Shown in pieces: positions 25,124 to 34,282 of a stretch of DNA of 64,000 nt. A program made the position numbers and the translations under genes. The notes under the pieces were generated by a model, which did no database searches, was not told the origin of the DNA, and saw nothing but the letters and a program-made list of their open reading frames with translations. The DNA is from Lachnospiraceae bacterium P6B14 (GTDB lineage: Bacteria > Bacillota > Clostridia > Lachnospirales > Lachnospiraceae), in contig JHWZ01000002.1 in the NCBI GenBank assembly GCA_000687695.1, positions 124,001 through 188,000 on the forward strand, written 5' to 3'. Each line of letters begins with the position of its first letter. The first letter of the stretch is position 1.

Positions 25124-26353
25124 TTACTGCGGTTTGCTGTCATCATTGAATACATCCACTGATTGAGCCAGGATGTCTGCATAGACATCAGAATAGTATT
25201 CGTAAGTAGTAGAGACATCCGAGTGCCCTAGGAGTTTAGAGACAACCTGGGCATCTACGTGCTTCTTATGGATGATGACCGCGCCGAAAGCGTGGCGAAG
25301 TCCGTGTGGAGATACTTCGGGTATGCCTGCACGACCGCATATTCTCTTACAAGTCAGTCGTAGAGCGTCTTTTTGCAGGTAAGAATTGGTCTTTTTTGAG
25401 AATGCTACCAAGTTATGCGGCGGATTCTTTTCCTTATATAATAGTTTTAATACCGCGATAGCGTTCTGATTTAGTGGGACAGAGCGGATACCGGACTCGG
25501 TTTTTGGCTCTTTTATAATGATATCCTTGACAACAAGACCGTTTTCATCCCGGATCAACTCGCCGTAATCATCACGTTTATTGACTTCTGAGAAGTTTGA
25601 GTTTATGTGAATCAGTCTATGTTCAAGATCCACATTGTCCCAAGTCAGTGCGATCATTTCGGAAACACGGAGTCCGGTCATGGATATGAAAGCAAGTGCA
25701 AGACCGTTGTTTCCATATGAATAATCTCCTTCCGGAATCGCGTGATTGAACCTTTCGCCTGGCTTTTCAATATGAAGGGCCATTTTATAGAAGCTTTCCA
25801 CTTCTTCTAGTGTAAGGAAAGTTTTCTTGGATTTGACAATTCTTGGTAACTCCACGCCATTCATGGGGTTGGTAGAGATTGTCCCTTCATCTACAGCGTC
25901 CTGTAAAGCTGCCTTGATCAGGCCGACCACCTTTTTTATTGTTTTGGGCGCGTACCCATGTTCTTGTAGTCCAGATACGTATAGCCGACATTTGTCCCTT
26001 GTTAAATTCTGGAGTGTGACATTGTATATATCATATTCTTTCAGATTTTTTATCTGAGATTTGATCAAAGTCTCGTAGGAATCGTATCCCCTGGGGGTGA
26101 GTTTAGGCTTACGAACAACACGAACATAGTGCTCGACGAGCTCGCCTACAGTCGTAGAAACGTCGTCGGTTACTGGTTTCTTTCTATTTTCCTCAAACTC
26201 TGCTATTTTTTCTTTGACTTCTTGCTGAGTTTTTCCATAAAATGTTTTGAATTTTTCGTCGTTTTCATATTTTTTCTTGAAAGCATAATACTGGGTACCG
26301 TTTATTGTTCGTTTAAACCAAGAACCCTCGCCATTACTGCGTTTTTTGGCCAT
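25124..26353 (-). CDS. int: Tyrosine-type site-specific recombinase (integrase)
   Basis: This 409-residue protein starts at ATG 26353 after CGAAAGGAGGCGC. Longer in-frame starts upstream lack such a site. Order: a short arm-binding domain (MAKKRSNGEGSWFKRTINGT, then YYAFKKKY); a helical core-binding domain at about 60-165 ('TVGELVEHYVRVVRKPKLTP'); and a catalytic domain at 185-395. Catalytic residues of the family are all visible: Arg in 'TGLRVSEMIALTW', His-x-x-Arg in 'SPHGLRHAFG', His in 'LLGHSDVSTT', and Tyr in the 'TYEYYSDVY' end. It should integrate and excise the island. It reads away from the tRNA-Pro gene 200 bp to the right, so the island most likely extends left beyond the window. 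No excisionase gene was seen. Confidence 0.95.
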   Translation of the reverse strand: MAKKRSNGEGSWFKRTINGTQYYAFKKKYENDEKFKTFYGKTQQEVKEKIAEFEENRKKPVTDDVSTTVGELVEHYVRVVRKPKLTPRGYDSYETLIKSQIKNLKEYDIYNVTLQNLTRDKCRLYVSGLQEHGYAPKTIKKVVGLIKAALQDAVDEGTISTNPMNGVELPRIVKSKKTFLTLEEVESFYKMALHIEKPGERFNHAIPEGDYSYGNNGLALAFISMTGLRVSEMIALTWDNVDLEHRLIHINSNFSEVNKRDDYGELIRDENGLVVKDIIIKEPKTESGIRSVPLNQNAIAVLKLLYKEKNPPHNLVAFSKKTNSYLQKDALRLTCKRICGRAGIPEVSPHGLRHAFGAVIIHKKHVDAQVVSKLLGHSDVSTTYEYYSDVYADILAQSVDVFNDDSKPQ

Positions 26354-26404
26354 TTGCGCCTCCTTTCGAAAAATCATCTTGACAAAAATTCCTTCCTTTG
26401 TTAT

Positions 26405-26433
26405 ATTATACAAGGTGGTAGGGAATTGGTCAA
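26405..26433 (-). promoter_or_regulatory. Sigma-A-type promoter of the integrase
   Basis: Read leftward: TTGACC (26433-26428), 17 bp, TATAAT (26410-26405), about 52 bp before the integrase start. Confidence 0.75.
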
Positions 26434-26435
26434 GG

Positions 26436-26487
26436 ATTTTACACCAATTTTACACCAACCGTATCCGCGATTCGATGGTTTTACACC
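26436..26487. repeat. Direct repeats next to the integrase, possible arm or attachment region
   Basis: ATTTTACACCAA occurs twice, overlapping by one base (26436-26447, 26447-26458), and TTTTACACC occurs again at 26479-26487. Such short direct repeats beside a tyrosine integrase are typical of arm-type binding sites at an element end. They abut the -35 box of the int promoter, so the recombinase could also repress itself. The exact crossover site could not be identified without the other end. Confidence 0.55.
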
Positions 26488-26557
26488 TGCTTATCCGTGA
26501 AACGGGTGTTCGACGAATCATCAAAATGTACCGTAAATAAGCGGATTCCAGTAACTT

Positions 26558-26631
26558 CGAGGTGTGGCTAAGTTTGGTATAGCGCCGCGTTCGGGACGCG
26601 GAGGTCGCAGGTTCAAATCCTGTCACCTCGA
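26558..26631 (+). tRNA. tRNA-Pro (anticodon CGG)
   Basis: A 74-nt cloverleaf: acceptor CGAGGTG pairs with CACCTCG, discriminator A at 26631. The D arm is GCTAAGTTTGGTATAGC. The anticodon stem CCGCG/CGCGG surrounds loop TTCGGGA, so positions 34-36 read CGG (proline, codon CCG). The T arm carries GGTTCAAATCC. CCA is not encoded. A strong terminator follows at once. Together with the adjacent integrase, it marks the likely boundary between island and core chromosome. Confidence 0.93.
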
Positions 26632-26635
26632 TAAA

Positions 26636-26674
26636 AAAGAAATGGTACGCCGAAGTGTACCATTTCTTTTTTTA
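26636..26674 (+). terminator. Terminator of the tRNA-Pro gene
   Basis: AAAGAAATGGTAC pairs with GTACCATTTCTTT around GCCGAAGT, and the T-run continues. It starts five bases after the tRNA. Confidence 0.9.
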
Positions 26675-26761
26675 TTGATTGTAATGATTTGAACCTGCGA
26701 GACCGCAGGTTCGGGCCTTCCTTTTCCTTTATTATACATAGGTAATTTGTCAGAAAACCGC

Positions 26762-26790
26762 TTGACATTTCCACATGTATTTGATATAGT
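26762..26790 (+). promoter_or_regulatory. Sigma-A-type promoter of the chemotaxis receptor
   Basis: TTGACA (26762-26767), 17 bp, TATAGT (26785-26790). A leader of about 85 bases follows, containing GATTAGT ... ACTAATC, which can form a hairpin before the AAGGAGGG site. Confidence 0.8.
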
Positions 26791-26881
26791 AAAGAAGGTA
26801 TTTTGCGATTAGTGTCGCTAAGGGGAGTAAAACTAATCCTGGAGAATAATCAAGACATATAATATTAAGGAGGGCAATCAC

Positions 26882-28522
26882 ATGTCAGTCAAGTTGAAAC
26901 TTTTGGGAATGGTGACAATACCGATTATTGTTTTGGGAGTTGTGGCTACTATTTTGGCAGCTATCAACGTCAGAACCGGAATGGAGGATGAGGTTCTCAC
27001 CGGACTTAAGGCAGCATCAAAGATGTATCGTGATATCAAGCTGGCAGATGGTGCAGACTATCAGGAGAATGATCTTGAGGATAAGTTGAAGACCGATACA
27101 GGTTATGACTTTACATGGTTCGAGGGAGATACTCGTGTCCAGACTTCAGTAGTTAAGGCTGACAACACTCGCCCGATTGGAACACAGGCTGCAGCAGAGG
27201 TTGTTGCTGAGTGTCTGAATGGTGGAAAAGACTTCACATCTACAAATACAGACGTTGCCGGTCAGGCATACTGTGTTGCGTACTGTGTAGTTAAGGATGA
27301 CAGTGGAAAGAATATCGGTATGGCATTTACCGGTTCACCGCGTACTTCAGTTCAGAGTGCTATCTCAGGAGCTGTAGTAAAGCTCATCATTATAATATTA
27401 GCAATTGGTATCATTTGTATAGTAGTTGCCTTCCTGATCGCAAACTCTATCGCGAATGCGATCAAAGAGAACGGACATGTTATCAACAATCTTGCTGATG
27501 GTAAGTTCATCCGTCCGGAGAAGTATCTTGATCGTAAGGATGAGCTTGGTGATATGACACGTTCTGCTGACAAGCTTATTGAGAAGCTGAGTGAGATTGT
27601 GGGTTCTATCAAGGATTCTGCTCATACTGTTAAAGACTCTTCATCAAGTATCGAGTCGCAGGCTGATCAGATCGAGCAAGCTACCACGTCAGTTACCAAG
27701 GCTGTGGATGAGATTTCAGAGGGCGCTATGAACCAGGCTACTGATGTAAGCCGTGCCCTTGAAAATGTTGAGGCTATCGCAAATGCTATTCAGAGCGTAT
27801 CGGCTACAACAGAGTCGCTGAATGTGATTACCGATCAGATGGAGAAGAACTCTCAGACATCTTCCGGACAGCTCGATTCACTCGGACAGTCTTCAGATGT
27901 TATGGCCAGCAGTATTCAGGCCGTTAAGGAGAGAATCGGTGCCACAGGTAAGGCGGTTGACAATATCTTCGATAAGATCACTATGATTGACGATATCGCT
28001 GCTCAGACGAACCTCCTTTCACTGAACGCCTCCATCGAGGCTGCTCGTGCAGGTGAGGCAGGTCGTGGATTCGCAGTCGTTGCCGATGAGATCAGACAGC
28101 TGGCTGATTCTTCATCACAGGCAGCTAAGGATATTCAGGACGAGATGAATAAGCTGAAACGCGAGGCTGAGGCTGCAGTAGAGCAGTCAGAGATCGTGAG
28201 CGAGAATACATTGAAGCAGAAGGAAACACTCGAAGCTACGATGGCTGGTATCTCAGCTCTTATCAAGGATATTTCAGACAATATCAAAGAAGTACATACA
28301 ATCGCGAAGGATGCAAAGACCTGCGAGGATTCAAAACAGTACGTTGTGGATTCCATGGACGGTCTGTCAGCAGTTGCAGAGGAGAATGCAGCAGCATCCG
28401 AGCAGACATCATCAGCGATGTCAGAGTTGGATTCGACGATCAAGAACCTTTCAAAGTCTGCAAAGGATATGGAGAAGGTTGCATCCGACCTCACACAGCA
28501 GATCGCATTCTTCCAGTTTTGA
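26882..28522 (+). CDS. Methyl-accepting chemotaxis protein
   Basis: This 546-residue receptor starts after AAGGAGGGC. Order: membrane helix 1 at 8-30; an extracellular single Cache-like sensor at about 33-160 ('[20 protein letters not shown]', '[20 protein letters not shown]'); membrane helix 2 at 165-187; a HAMP linker at about 188-240; and a long coiled-coil signalling domain with the near-invariant hairpin tip '[20 protein letters not shown]' followed by '[20 protein letters not shown]'. It would bind a small ligand outside and control CheA through CheW, so the organism is probably motile. There are no chemotaxis partner genes here. It sits just right of the tRNA in core sequence. Confidence 0.95.
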   Translation: MSVKLKLLGMVTIPIIVLGVVATILAAINVRTGMEDEVLTGLKAASKMYRDIKLADGADYQENDLEDKLKTDTGYDFTWFEGDTRVQTSVVKADNTRPIGTQAAAEVVAECLNGGKDFTSTNTDVAGQAYCVAYCVVKDDSGKNIGMAFTGSPRTSVQSAISGAVVKLIIIILAIGIICIVVAFLIANSIANAIKENGHVINNLADGKFIRPEKYLDRKDELGDMTRSADKLIEKLSEIVGSIKDSAHTVKDSSSSIESQADQIEQATTSVTKAVDEISEGAMNQATDVSRALENVEAIANAIQSVSATTESLNVITDQMEKNSQTSSGQLDSLGQSSDVMASSIQAVKERIGATGKAVDNIFDKITMIDDIAAQTNLLSLNASIEAARAGEAGRGFAVVADEIRQLADSSSQAAKDIQDEMNKLKREAEAAVEQSEIVSENTLKQKETLEATMAGISALIKDISDNIKEVHTIAKDAKTCEDSKQYVVDSMDGLSAVAEENAAASEQTSSAMSELDSTIKNLSKSAKDMEKVASDLTQQIAFFQF

Positions 28523-28527
28523 TCACA

Positions 28528-28714
28528 GTCTGCTGTTCACGCAAGTATAAAATAAATATGCATCTTGAGAGTTTACTCTCAAAGATGCATATTTTTTTAT
28601 GCTTGAGGAACGAGTCGATGCCCCTCAATGAGGGGGGAGTCCCGAAGGGACGGTAAGCATACCGCAGGTATGCGAACCCCCGAATGAGGGAGTATCGAGG
28701 CGTGAACAGCAGAC
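28528..28714. repeat. Inverted-repeat-bounded hairpin cluster between convergent genes
   Basis: GTCTGCTGTTCACGC (28528-28542) is repeated in perfect inverted form at 28700-28714. These ends lie 6 bp and 2 bp from the stops of the two convergent genes. Inside are the receptor terminator and three further hairpins: CCCCTC-AAT-GAGGGG, GTCCC-GAA-GGGAC and GCATACC-GCA-GGTATGC, then CCCCCGAATGAGGG and GTATCGA. It may be a palindromic repeat unit, a small non-autonomous element, or a large two-way terminator. Confidence 0.75.
28554..28598 (+). terminator. Terminator of the chemotaxis receptor
   Basis: AAATATGCATCTTGAGAG and CTCTCAAAGATGCATATTT form a long stem with loop TTTA, followed by TTTTT. Confidence 0.9.
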
Positions 28715-28715
28715 G

Positions 28716-29717
28716 TCACCTCAATATCGCATAAACAGTATACGCAGCATACGCCGCAACCATCACGGCGCCCTCAGTACGCGTGATCTTTTTGCCTGTA
28801 CAAACGAAGAAGAAACATGCGATGCTCACGCCTAAAAGTATCGCAATATCAAAGAAAGAAGCCACGGTAACGGGTATCGGATGCAGGCTCGATGAGGCTC
28901 CGAGTATCAGAAGCAGGTTAAAGATGTTTGAGCCGATCGCATTTCCGAGAGCCATGCCGTTTTCTCCCTTGGCGGAAGCTACAATAGATGTAACAAGCTC
29001 AGGAAGAGAGGTTCCTATGGCTACGATGGTCAGTCCTACGAGCGTTTCGCTCATTCCCCACATGATAGCCAGGTTTCTCGCTGCCGTAACAACTCCGTCA
29101 CCACCCAGGACGATAAGCGCGATACCTATCACGATGAACAGGATGCTTTTCCACATAGGTTCCGGTTCATAGTTTTCGTCTTTATCCTGAGAGCTTTTCG
29201 CTCTCTTTATAGTATATAGAAGATAGCAGATGAAGCCTACGAGCATCACGATACCGCCTATACGGCTGATCTCGCCTGAAATAGCGTGTGTATCTGATAA
29301 CTCAGGCCTCGGCCCGAACAGAACCTTTGTCGATGCTAAGAATAGAAGTAACACCGTTGCGATCAGGCAGATAGGATAATCCCTCTTTTTGATGCCATTA
29401 TCTACCGGAAGCGGTTTCATCAGCGCACAGAAGCCAAGTACAACCAATAAATTAAAGAGATTTGAGCCGATAACGTTTGATACGGCAATCTCATTTGATC
29501 CCGACAGGCCCGCGGATACGCTGACTGCGAGCTCCGGTGCGCTTGTTCCCATCGCTACGATGGTAAGTCCTATTATGACACCGGGGACGCCGAATCTTCT
29601 TGCTATAGAAGCGGAGCCATCGACAAAGATATCAGCTCCCTTTATCAGCGCCACGAATCCGACACCCAATAAAATCAAATTTAATAGCATGTTTCCTGAA
29701 TCAAGCCATTCAAACAT
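28716..29717 (-). CDS. Calcium/sodium antiporter of the YrbG/CaCA type
   Basis: This 333-residue membrane protein has two inverted Na/Ca exchanger halves of about five helices each. The alpha repeats are clear: 'GLTIVAMGTSAPELAVSVSA' with 'SNVIGSNLFNLLVVLG' in the first half, and 'GLTIVAIGTSLPELVTSIVA' with 'GNAIGSNIFNLLLILG' in the second. The Glu in each 'PEL' motif binds the cation. The halves are joined by a charged cytoplasmic loop (about 150-180). It should export Ca2+ in exchange for Na+ or H+. It is convergent with the chemotaxis receptor, and the hairpin cluster lies between their stops. Confidence 0.93.
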   Translation of the reverse strand: MFEWLDSGNMLLNLILLGVGFVALIKGADIFVDGSASIARRFGVPGVIIGLTIVAMGTSAPELAVSVSAGLSGSNEIAVSNVIGSNLFNLLVVLGFCALMKPLPVDNGIKKRDYPICLIATVLLLFLASTKVLFGPRPELSDTHAISGEISRIGGIVMLVGFICYLLYTIKRAKSSQDKDENYEPEPMWKSILFIVIGIALIVLGGDGVVTAARNLAIMWGMSETLVGLTIVAIGTSLPELVTSIVASAKGENGMALGNAIGSNIFNLLLILGASSSLHPIPVTVASFFDIAILLGVSIACFFFVCTGKKITRTEGAVMVAAYAAYTVYAILR

Positions 29718-29804
29718 ATACGGTTTTCCTCCATTTTCTATGGTTAAAATAAGATTTACTATTTAATTTTTGTTCCAATCTGTATTTCTGCACTCTTACA
29801 CGGA

Positions 29805-30722
29805 TCAACCAAGCAGCTTTTCCAGATATACCGCGACGCCCTCATCGTCATTTGACAGCGTGATGTCATCTGCCACAGCCTTTGTGATATCCAGAGAATT
29901 GGCCATCGCAACGCCCAGTCCGGCGGCCTCAAGCATCGTATTATCGTTTTCGCTGTCTCCGAAAGCGACTATCTGATCAGCGGTTATTCCCAGATGCTTT
30001 GCCAGATCCATCATCGCATTCCCTTTGGTCGCCAGCTTATCTGAGACCTCGATATTTCTGATACCACCGGTGACGGCAACGAAATCAGGGTATTTTTTCA
30101 GGATGGTCTCTACTTTATCGATATCTATTCTGTGACCGTTCCCGTCGTCCGCAAAGTTTATGGTGATCTTTTGTATATTCTTATCAGAAAGAAAAGTCTT
30201 CATGTCATCGACAGGGGTTCTTGAGGACCTGATGTATTCCTTCATCGAGTCTGTTACGTCCATTCGGTCTATCAGATATGCCTTATCAGCAACCATGTAG
30301 CAGTTTCCATCAATAAACGGATCCGGCATTACCTCGAGTTCCATCAACTCGTCCATCAGTGCGAGAGTACGATTTTGGTCAAGTACGTATTCCTGCAAAA
30401 GCTCATAGCCTTTACTGCAGTCGAGCTCGTAGGACGGCAATCCGTTTTTTGCCTCGTCGGGTAAGCAAGATGCCCATCTCTCGGGAAAGCCATCAAGCCT
30501 TTTGTATACTCCGGCCCCGTTGGATGTGAGAGCGTAGTCTGCTCCCGAAAGGATCTTTACCGCATCGGGGATTCCGATGAGCGCCCTGCCTGTCGTGGCC
30601 AAAAGTCGTATTCCCATGGATGACGCGCGCTCAAGTATATCTCTTGTTCCCGGTGTCAGAGTCTTTTTCTCGGTGAGAAGTGTGCCATCCAGATCAAAAG
30701 CAATAAGACGTATATCCGTCAT
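29805..30722 (-). CDS. HAD-superfamily phosphatase, Cof type
   Basis: This 305-residue protein starts after AAGGAGGAAA. HAD motifs in order: 'LIAFDLDGTLL' (nucleophile and acid Asp, residues 9-11), 'LLATTGRALIG' (motif II Thr), a cap domain of Cof/IIB type, Lys in 'LATKGNAMMDLAKHLGI' (motif III), and 'IVAFGDSENDNTMLEAAGLG' (motif IV Asp pair). Cof-type enzymes are cytoplasmic sugar-phosphate or cofactor phosphatases with broad range. It has its own sigma-A promoter. Substrate unknown. Confidence 0.93.
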   Translation of the reverse strand: MTDIRLIAFDLDGTLLTEKKTLTPGTRDILERASSMGIRLLATTGRALIGIPDAVKILSGADYALTSNGAGVYKRLDGFPERWASCLPDEAKNGLPSYELDCSKGYELLQEYVLDQNRTLALMDELMELEVMPDPFIDGNCYMVADKAYLIDRMDVTDSMKEYIRSSRTPVDDMKTFLSDKNIQKITINFADDGNGHRIDIDKVETILKKYPDFVAVTGGIRNIEVSDKLATKGNAMMDLAKHLGITADQIVAFGDSENDNTMLEAAGLGVAMANSLDITKAVADDITLSNDDEGVAVYLEKLLG

Positions 30723-30759
30723 AAATAGAGTTTCCTCCTTAATATATATAAGCTATATA

Positions 30760-30788
30760 ATTCTAAAGTATGTAGGGATTTTAGTCAA
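30760..30788 (-). promoter_or_regulatory. Sigma-A-type promoter of the Cof phosphatase
   Basis: Read leftward: TTGACT (30788-30783), 17 bp, TAGAAT (30765-30760), 38 bp before the start. Confidence 0.75.
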
Positions 30789-30912
30789 GTACGAAAAAAA
30801 ACTAAAAAAATCTTTCAAAATTTTCATTTGAACACATTTTCGACACATTTGTTTTATAGAATAAGACTATCAAAAAAGCTTACAAGATTGTTTTTTCATA
30901 AAACTCCTCTTT

Positions 30913-30942
30913 CAAAGGGCGGCTCCGAAAGGAACCGCCCTT
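30913..30942. terminator. Hairpin in the gap before fruK
   Basis: AAGGGCGGCTCC pairs with GGAACCGCCCTT (one mismatch) around GAAA, followed by CCCTTTTA. It separates the divergent phosphatase and fruK control regions. No transcript that it would end is apparent from the visible genes. Confidence 0.5.
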
Positions 30943-30985
30943 CCCTTTTACGAATTTGCAATACTTTCGCGGACTTGATCCATAC

Positions 30986-31100
30986 TTGATTTTTAGTATA
31001 TAGTATGGTACACTAATAGTACCCGTTGGTCATTTAGGAATGAACTCCGATCGGATAGAAAAATGAAATACAAATGTATGAAGTGAAGGCGCCTTCATAC
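30986..31100 (+). promoter_or_regulatory. Control region of the fructose/sucrose operon
   Basis: TTGATT (30986-30991), 17 bp, TACACT (31009-31014) is the best promoter. It is overlapped by the inverted repeat GGTAC-ACTAATA-GTACC (31007-31023), which could bind a regulator. The leader contains TGAAGGCGCCTTCA, a perfect 14-bp palindrome (31084-31097), inside a longer GTATGAAG...CTTCATAC hairpin (31076-31100). The binding protein is unknown. Confidence 0.5.
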
Positions 31101-31146
31101 GCGGGTAATCGTAGACATGCAACTATACTGACAGGAGGAAATGCCT

Positions 31147-32058
31147 ATGATCTATACCGTAACTTTTAACCCTTCACTAGACTATATCGTGGATGTCGAT
31201 CATCTGCGGCTCGGTTCTGTGAACCGCACGACACACGAAGTTATCTACCCCGGTGGAAAAGGGGTCAATGTTTCCATTGTATTGAAAAACCTCGGCTTTG
31301 ATAATACGGCGCTTGGTTTTCTGGCAGGCTTTACGGGTGAGGAGATCCGTGAGCGTATGCAGAAGGCCGGCATTAACGCGGAATTTATTACGGTACGCGA
31401 GGGGATGAGCCGTATCAATATTAAGGTTCGTTCTGATGAGGAGAGCGAGATCAACGGCATGGGACCGATGATTGGGAGCGCGGATATCGAGAAGCTCTAT
31501 CAGAAGCTGGATACACTGACGGAGGATGACGTACTGGTCCTGGCCGGATCGATTCCGTCGGTGATGCCGGAGACGATGTATTCCGATATCATGAAGCGAC
31601 TTGAGGGGAAGCGGATCCGCATCGCTGTGGACGCGACAAGAGATCTTCTGATGAATGTGATCCCGTATCGTCCCTTTGTGATCAAGCCGAACAATCATGA
31701 ACTCGGGGAGATTTTCGGCGTGGAATTAAGGACACGTGAGGATGTGATCCCGTATGCGAAAAAGCTGAAGGAGCAGGGCGCCAGAAATGTTATCGTATCG
31801 ATGGCCGGAGAGGGCGCGGTGATGGTAGCTGAGGACGGGATGGAGTACAGTTCGCCGGCGCCGAAAGGGAAGGTGGTGAATTCCGTCGGAGCGGGTGACT
31901 CGATGGTGGCAGGATTCCTTGCCGGATATCTTGCGACCGGAAGCTATGAGCAGGCGTTCCGTATGGGGATGTGCACGGGAAGTGCGAGCGCTTTTTCCGA
32001 GGAACTGGCTACGAAGGGAGAAGTGGAAGCGCTGATGAAGGCAACCTTCGGTGTGTGA
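31147..32058 (+). CDS. fruK: 1-phosphofructokinase
   Basis: This 303-residue PfkB-family kinase converts fructose 1-phosphate to fructose 1,6-bisphosphate. The start at ATG 31147 lies eight bases after AGGAGG and gives the usual FruK opening MIYTVTFNPSLDYIVDV. The ATG at 31141 is too close to the site. Family marks: 'PGGKGVNVSIVLKNLG' (residues 36-51), 'LAGSIPSVMP', 'FVIKPNNHELGEIFG', and the catalytic signature 'NSVGAGDSMVAGFLAGYLAT' with the base Asp. It is followed by fruA 73 bp downstream, the standard pairing: FruA makes fructose 1-phosphate during import and FruK passes it to glycolysis. Confidence 0.96.
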   Translation: MIYTVTFNPSLDYIVDVDHLRLGSVNRTTHEVIYPGGKGVNVSIVLKNLGFDNTALGFLAGFTGEEIRERMQKAGINAEFITVREGMSRINIKVRSDEESEINGMGPMIGSADIEKLYQKLDTLTEDDVLVLAGSIPSVMPETMYSDIMKRLEGKRIRIAVDATRDLLMNVIPYRPFVIKPNNHELGEIFGVELRTREDVIPYAKKLKEQGARNVIVSMAGEGAVMVAEDGMEYSSPAPKGKVVNSVGAGDSMVAGFLAGYLATGSYEQAFRMGMCTGSASAFSEELATKGEVEALMKATFGV

Positions 32059-32131
32059 ATCCATCCGCCTTGTAGGTGGTTGATATAGAGACGCAGTAAC
32101 CCTGCATAATAAAAAAGGGGGTGTTGTTTGT

Positions 32132-34174
32132 ATGAGAATTACGGATCTTCTTGACAAGAGAAGTATCAAACTGGGCGGATCGGCAGCGGATAAGCCCGAT
32201 GCGATCAGCCAGATGGTAGAGTTGATGAGTGCGAGCGGCAAGATCGGGGATGTGGACACCTATAAAAATGGCGTCTTTGCCCGCGAGGAGGAAGGCTCGA
32301 CCGGTGTCGGCGAGGGGATCGCAATCCCGCACTGCAAGTCGGATGTCGTGAAGGAACCGGGGCTCGCGGCCATGACGATCCCAGCCGGTGTGGAGTATGA
32401 CGCACTGGACGGCGAGCCGGTTAATCTGATCTTTCTTATCGCGGCTCCGAACACGGAGGACAACGTTCATCTGGACGTTCTCTCGAAGTTGTCAACGCTA
32501 CTGATGGATGAAGCGTTTACAAGCAAACTGAAGGAAGCAAAGACCGTCGAAGAGTTCCTGGCAACGATCGATGAGGCAGAGGGCGGTAAGGAGCGGACCG
32601 AAGGGATCGTCGGCAACGCGGACGGCAAACTTCTCCTCGCCGTGACGGCTTGCCCGACCGGTATCGCGCATACCTACATGGCAGCGGAGGCGCTTGAAAA
32701 GAGAGCGAAGGAACTCGGACTTGCGGTTAAGATCGAGACCAGAGGATCGGGTGGTGCGAAAAATGTGCTGACGGATGAAGAGATCGCGAAGGCGGACGGG
32801 ATCATCGTGGCAGCGGATACGAAGGTTCCGATGGATCGTTTCAACGGCAAACCGGTGGTGATCACCAAGGTCGCCAACGGCATCAACAAAGCGGATGAGC
32901 TGATCGATCAGGCACTCTCCGGCAAGGCACCGATCTACAAAGGAAATGGCGGCGGGGCCAAAGAATCGTCATCCTCCGGAGGCAGTGTCGGCGGCTCGGC
33001 CTACAAGCATCTGATGAGCGGTGTATCACATATGTTGCCGTTCGTCATCGGCGGCGGTATCCTGATCGCGCTGGCATTTTTGGTAGACACGATCTGCGGC
33101 TACGGAGAGAGTGCCGGAGGAAACTTCGGTGTCATGACACCATTGTCAGCGTTTCTGAAATATGTAGGTGGTCTTGCGATGGGATTGATGGTTCCGGTAC
33201 TCTCCGGATACATCGCGTATTCGATTGCGGATCGTCCGGGACTGGCAGTCGGCTTTGCCGGCGGACTTTTGGCATCGAGCGGAAATGCGCTTTTGGCCGG
33301 GTTCCCTTTTGCGGAAGAAAACCTGACCGGGTTTAATAAGTTCATCGCGGACTTCGGATTCCAGGGACCGAATGGAGGTAATACGGTATCCGGTTTCCTC
33401 GGTGGTATCCTGGCCGGTTTCCTGGCGGGTGCTATCGTGCTCGGTTTGAAAAAGCTTTGCTCCGGTCTTCCGGAAGCACTTGACGGCATCAAGCCGACAC
33501 TGATCTATCCGCTTGTCGGGATATTTTTAATAGGTGTACTGATGTGCTTCATCTTCAACCCGTTGATCGGACTTGCCAATACCGCGCTCAGTGATATGCT
33601 GTCAGGGATCGCGAAGGCGGATATGATTGCAGTGCTGGGACTCCTACTCGGTGCGATGATGGCGATCGATATGGGCGGACCTATCAACAAGGCGGCGTAT
33701 GTCTTCGGTACCGGTATGCTGGCCCAAGCGGCGGATATGGTAGCCAGCGGTGCGGCGCAGTCGGATCCGGGCGTGCAGGCCTGCTATATCGCGATGGCGT
33801 CCATCATGGTTGGCGGTATGGTACCACCGGTCGGGATTGCTTTGGCGTGCTGGGTATTCCCGAAGAAGTTTACGAAGGCTCAGCGAAGTTCCGCGCCTTC
33901 GAATATCGTAATGGGATGTTCGTTCATCACGGAGGGCGCGATTCCTTTCGCGGCATCGGATCCGCTGCATGTTATCCCGTGTACGATGATCGGAGCGGGT
34001 GTGGCAGGACTTCTGTCAGCGGTGTTCGGTTGTACGCTGATGGCGCCGCATGGAGGTGTGTTTGTATTTGCAACTGTCGGTTCGCCGCTTTTGTATGTAG
34101 CAGCGTGGTTGATCGGATCGGTAGTGACGGCGGTTCTTCTGGGATTGCTCAGAAAACCGGCACCGCAGGAATGA
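32132..34174 (+). CDS. fruA: Fructose PTS permease, IIABC
   Basis: This 680-residue protein imports fructose as fructose 1-phosphate. Order: IIA domain (1-150), with phospho-His67 in 'GIAIPHCKSD'; IIB domain (163-265), with phospho-Cys174 in 'TACPTGIAHTYMAAEAL'; and IIC membrane domain (285-680), with Gly-rich helices such as 'GVSHMLPFVIGGGILIALAF' and the family motif 'DMGGPINKAAYVFG'. Domain order A-B-C is that of the Firmicute FruA type. Its phosphate comes from the HPr and enzyme I encoded further along. A terminator hairpin follows, so fruK-fruA may be made in excess over the genes beyond. Confidence 0.96.
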   Translation: MRITDLLDKRSIKLGGSAADKPDAISQMVELMSASGKIGDVDTYKNGVFAREEEGSTGVGEGIAIPHCKSDVVKEPGLAAMTIPAGVEYDALDGEPVNLIFLIAAPNTEDNVHLDVLSKLSTLLMDEAFTSKLKEAKTVEEFLATIDEAEGGKERTEGIVGNADGKLLLAVTACPTGIAHTYMAAEALEKRAKELGLAVKIETRGSGGAKNVLTDEEIAKADGIIVAADTKVPMDRFNGKPVVITKVANGINKADELIDQALSGKAPIYKGNGGGAKESSSSGGSVGGSAYKHLMSGVSHMLPFVIGGGILIALAFLVDTICGYGESAGGNFGVMTPLSAFLKYVGGLAMGLMVPVLSGYIAYSIADRPGLAVGFAGGLLASSGNALLAGFPFAEENLTGFNKFIADFGFQGPNGGNTVSGFLGGILAGFLAGAIVLGLKKLCSGLPEALDGIKPTLIYPLVGIFLIGVLMCFIFNPLIGLANTALSDMLSGIAKADMIAVLGLLLGAMMAIDMGGPINKAAYVFGTGMLAQAADMVASGAAQSDPGVQACYIAMASIMVGGMVPPVGIALACWVFPKKFTKAQRSSAPSNIVMGCSFITEGAIPFAASDPLHVIPCTMIGAGVAGLLSAVFGCTLMAPHGGVFVFATVGSPLLYVAAWLIGSVVTAVLLGLLRKPAPQE

Positions 34175-34221
34175 TTCGATTATAGTGTAAATAAGATGCT
34201 GATGAAACCGGATGATCCGGG

Positions 34222-34260
34222 CAGGGAGCTGATCGATTCCGAGAGGCTCCCTGATTTTTC
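34222..34260 (+). terminator. Terminator or attenuator after fruA
   Basis: CAGGGAGC (34222-34229) pairs with GCTCCCTG (34246-34253), followed by ATTTTTC. The fructokinase gene starts only 23 bp later, so partial read-through is likely. Confidence 0.75.
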
Positions 34261-34282
34261 ATAAGTCAGAGTATGGAGAGGT

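Noticed and set aside
26558-26631. tRNA 3' end as a certain attachment site
   Set aside because: The integrase lies on the 5' side and no direct repeat of the tRNA end is visible in the window, so this remains only possible.
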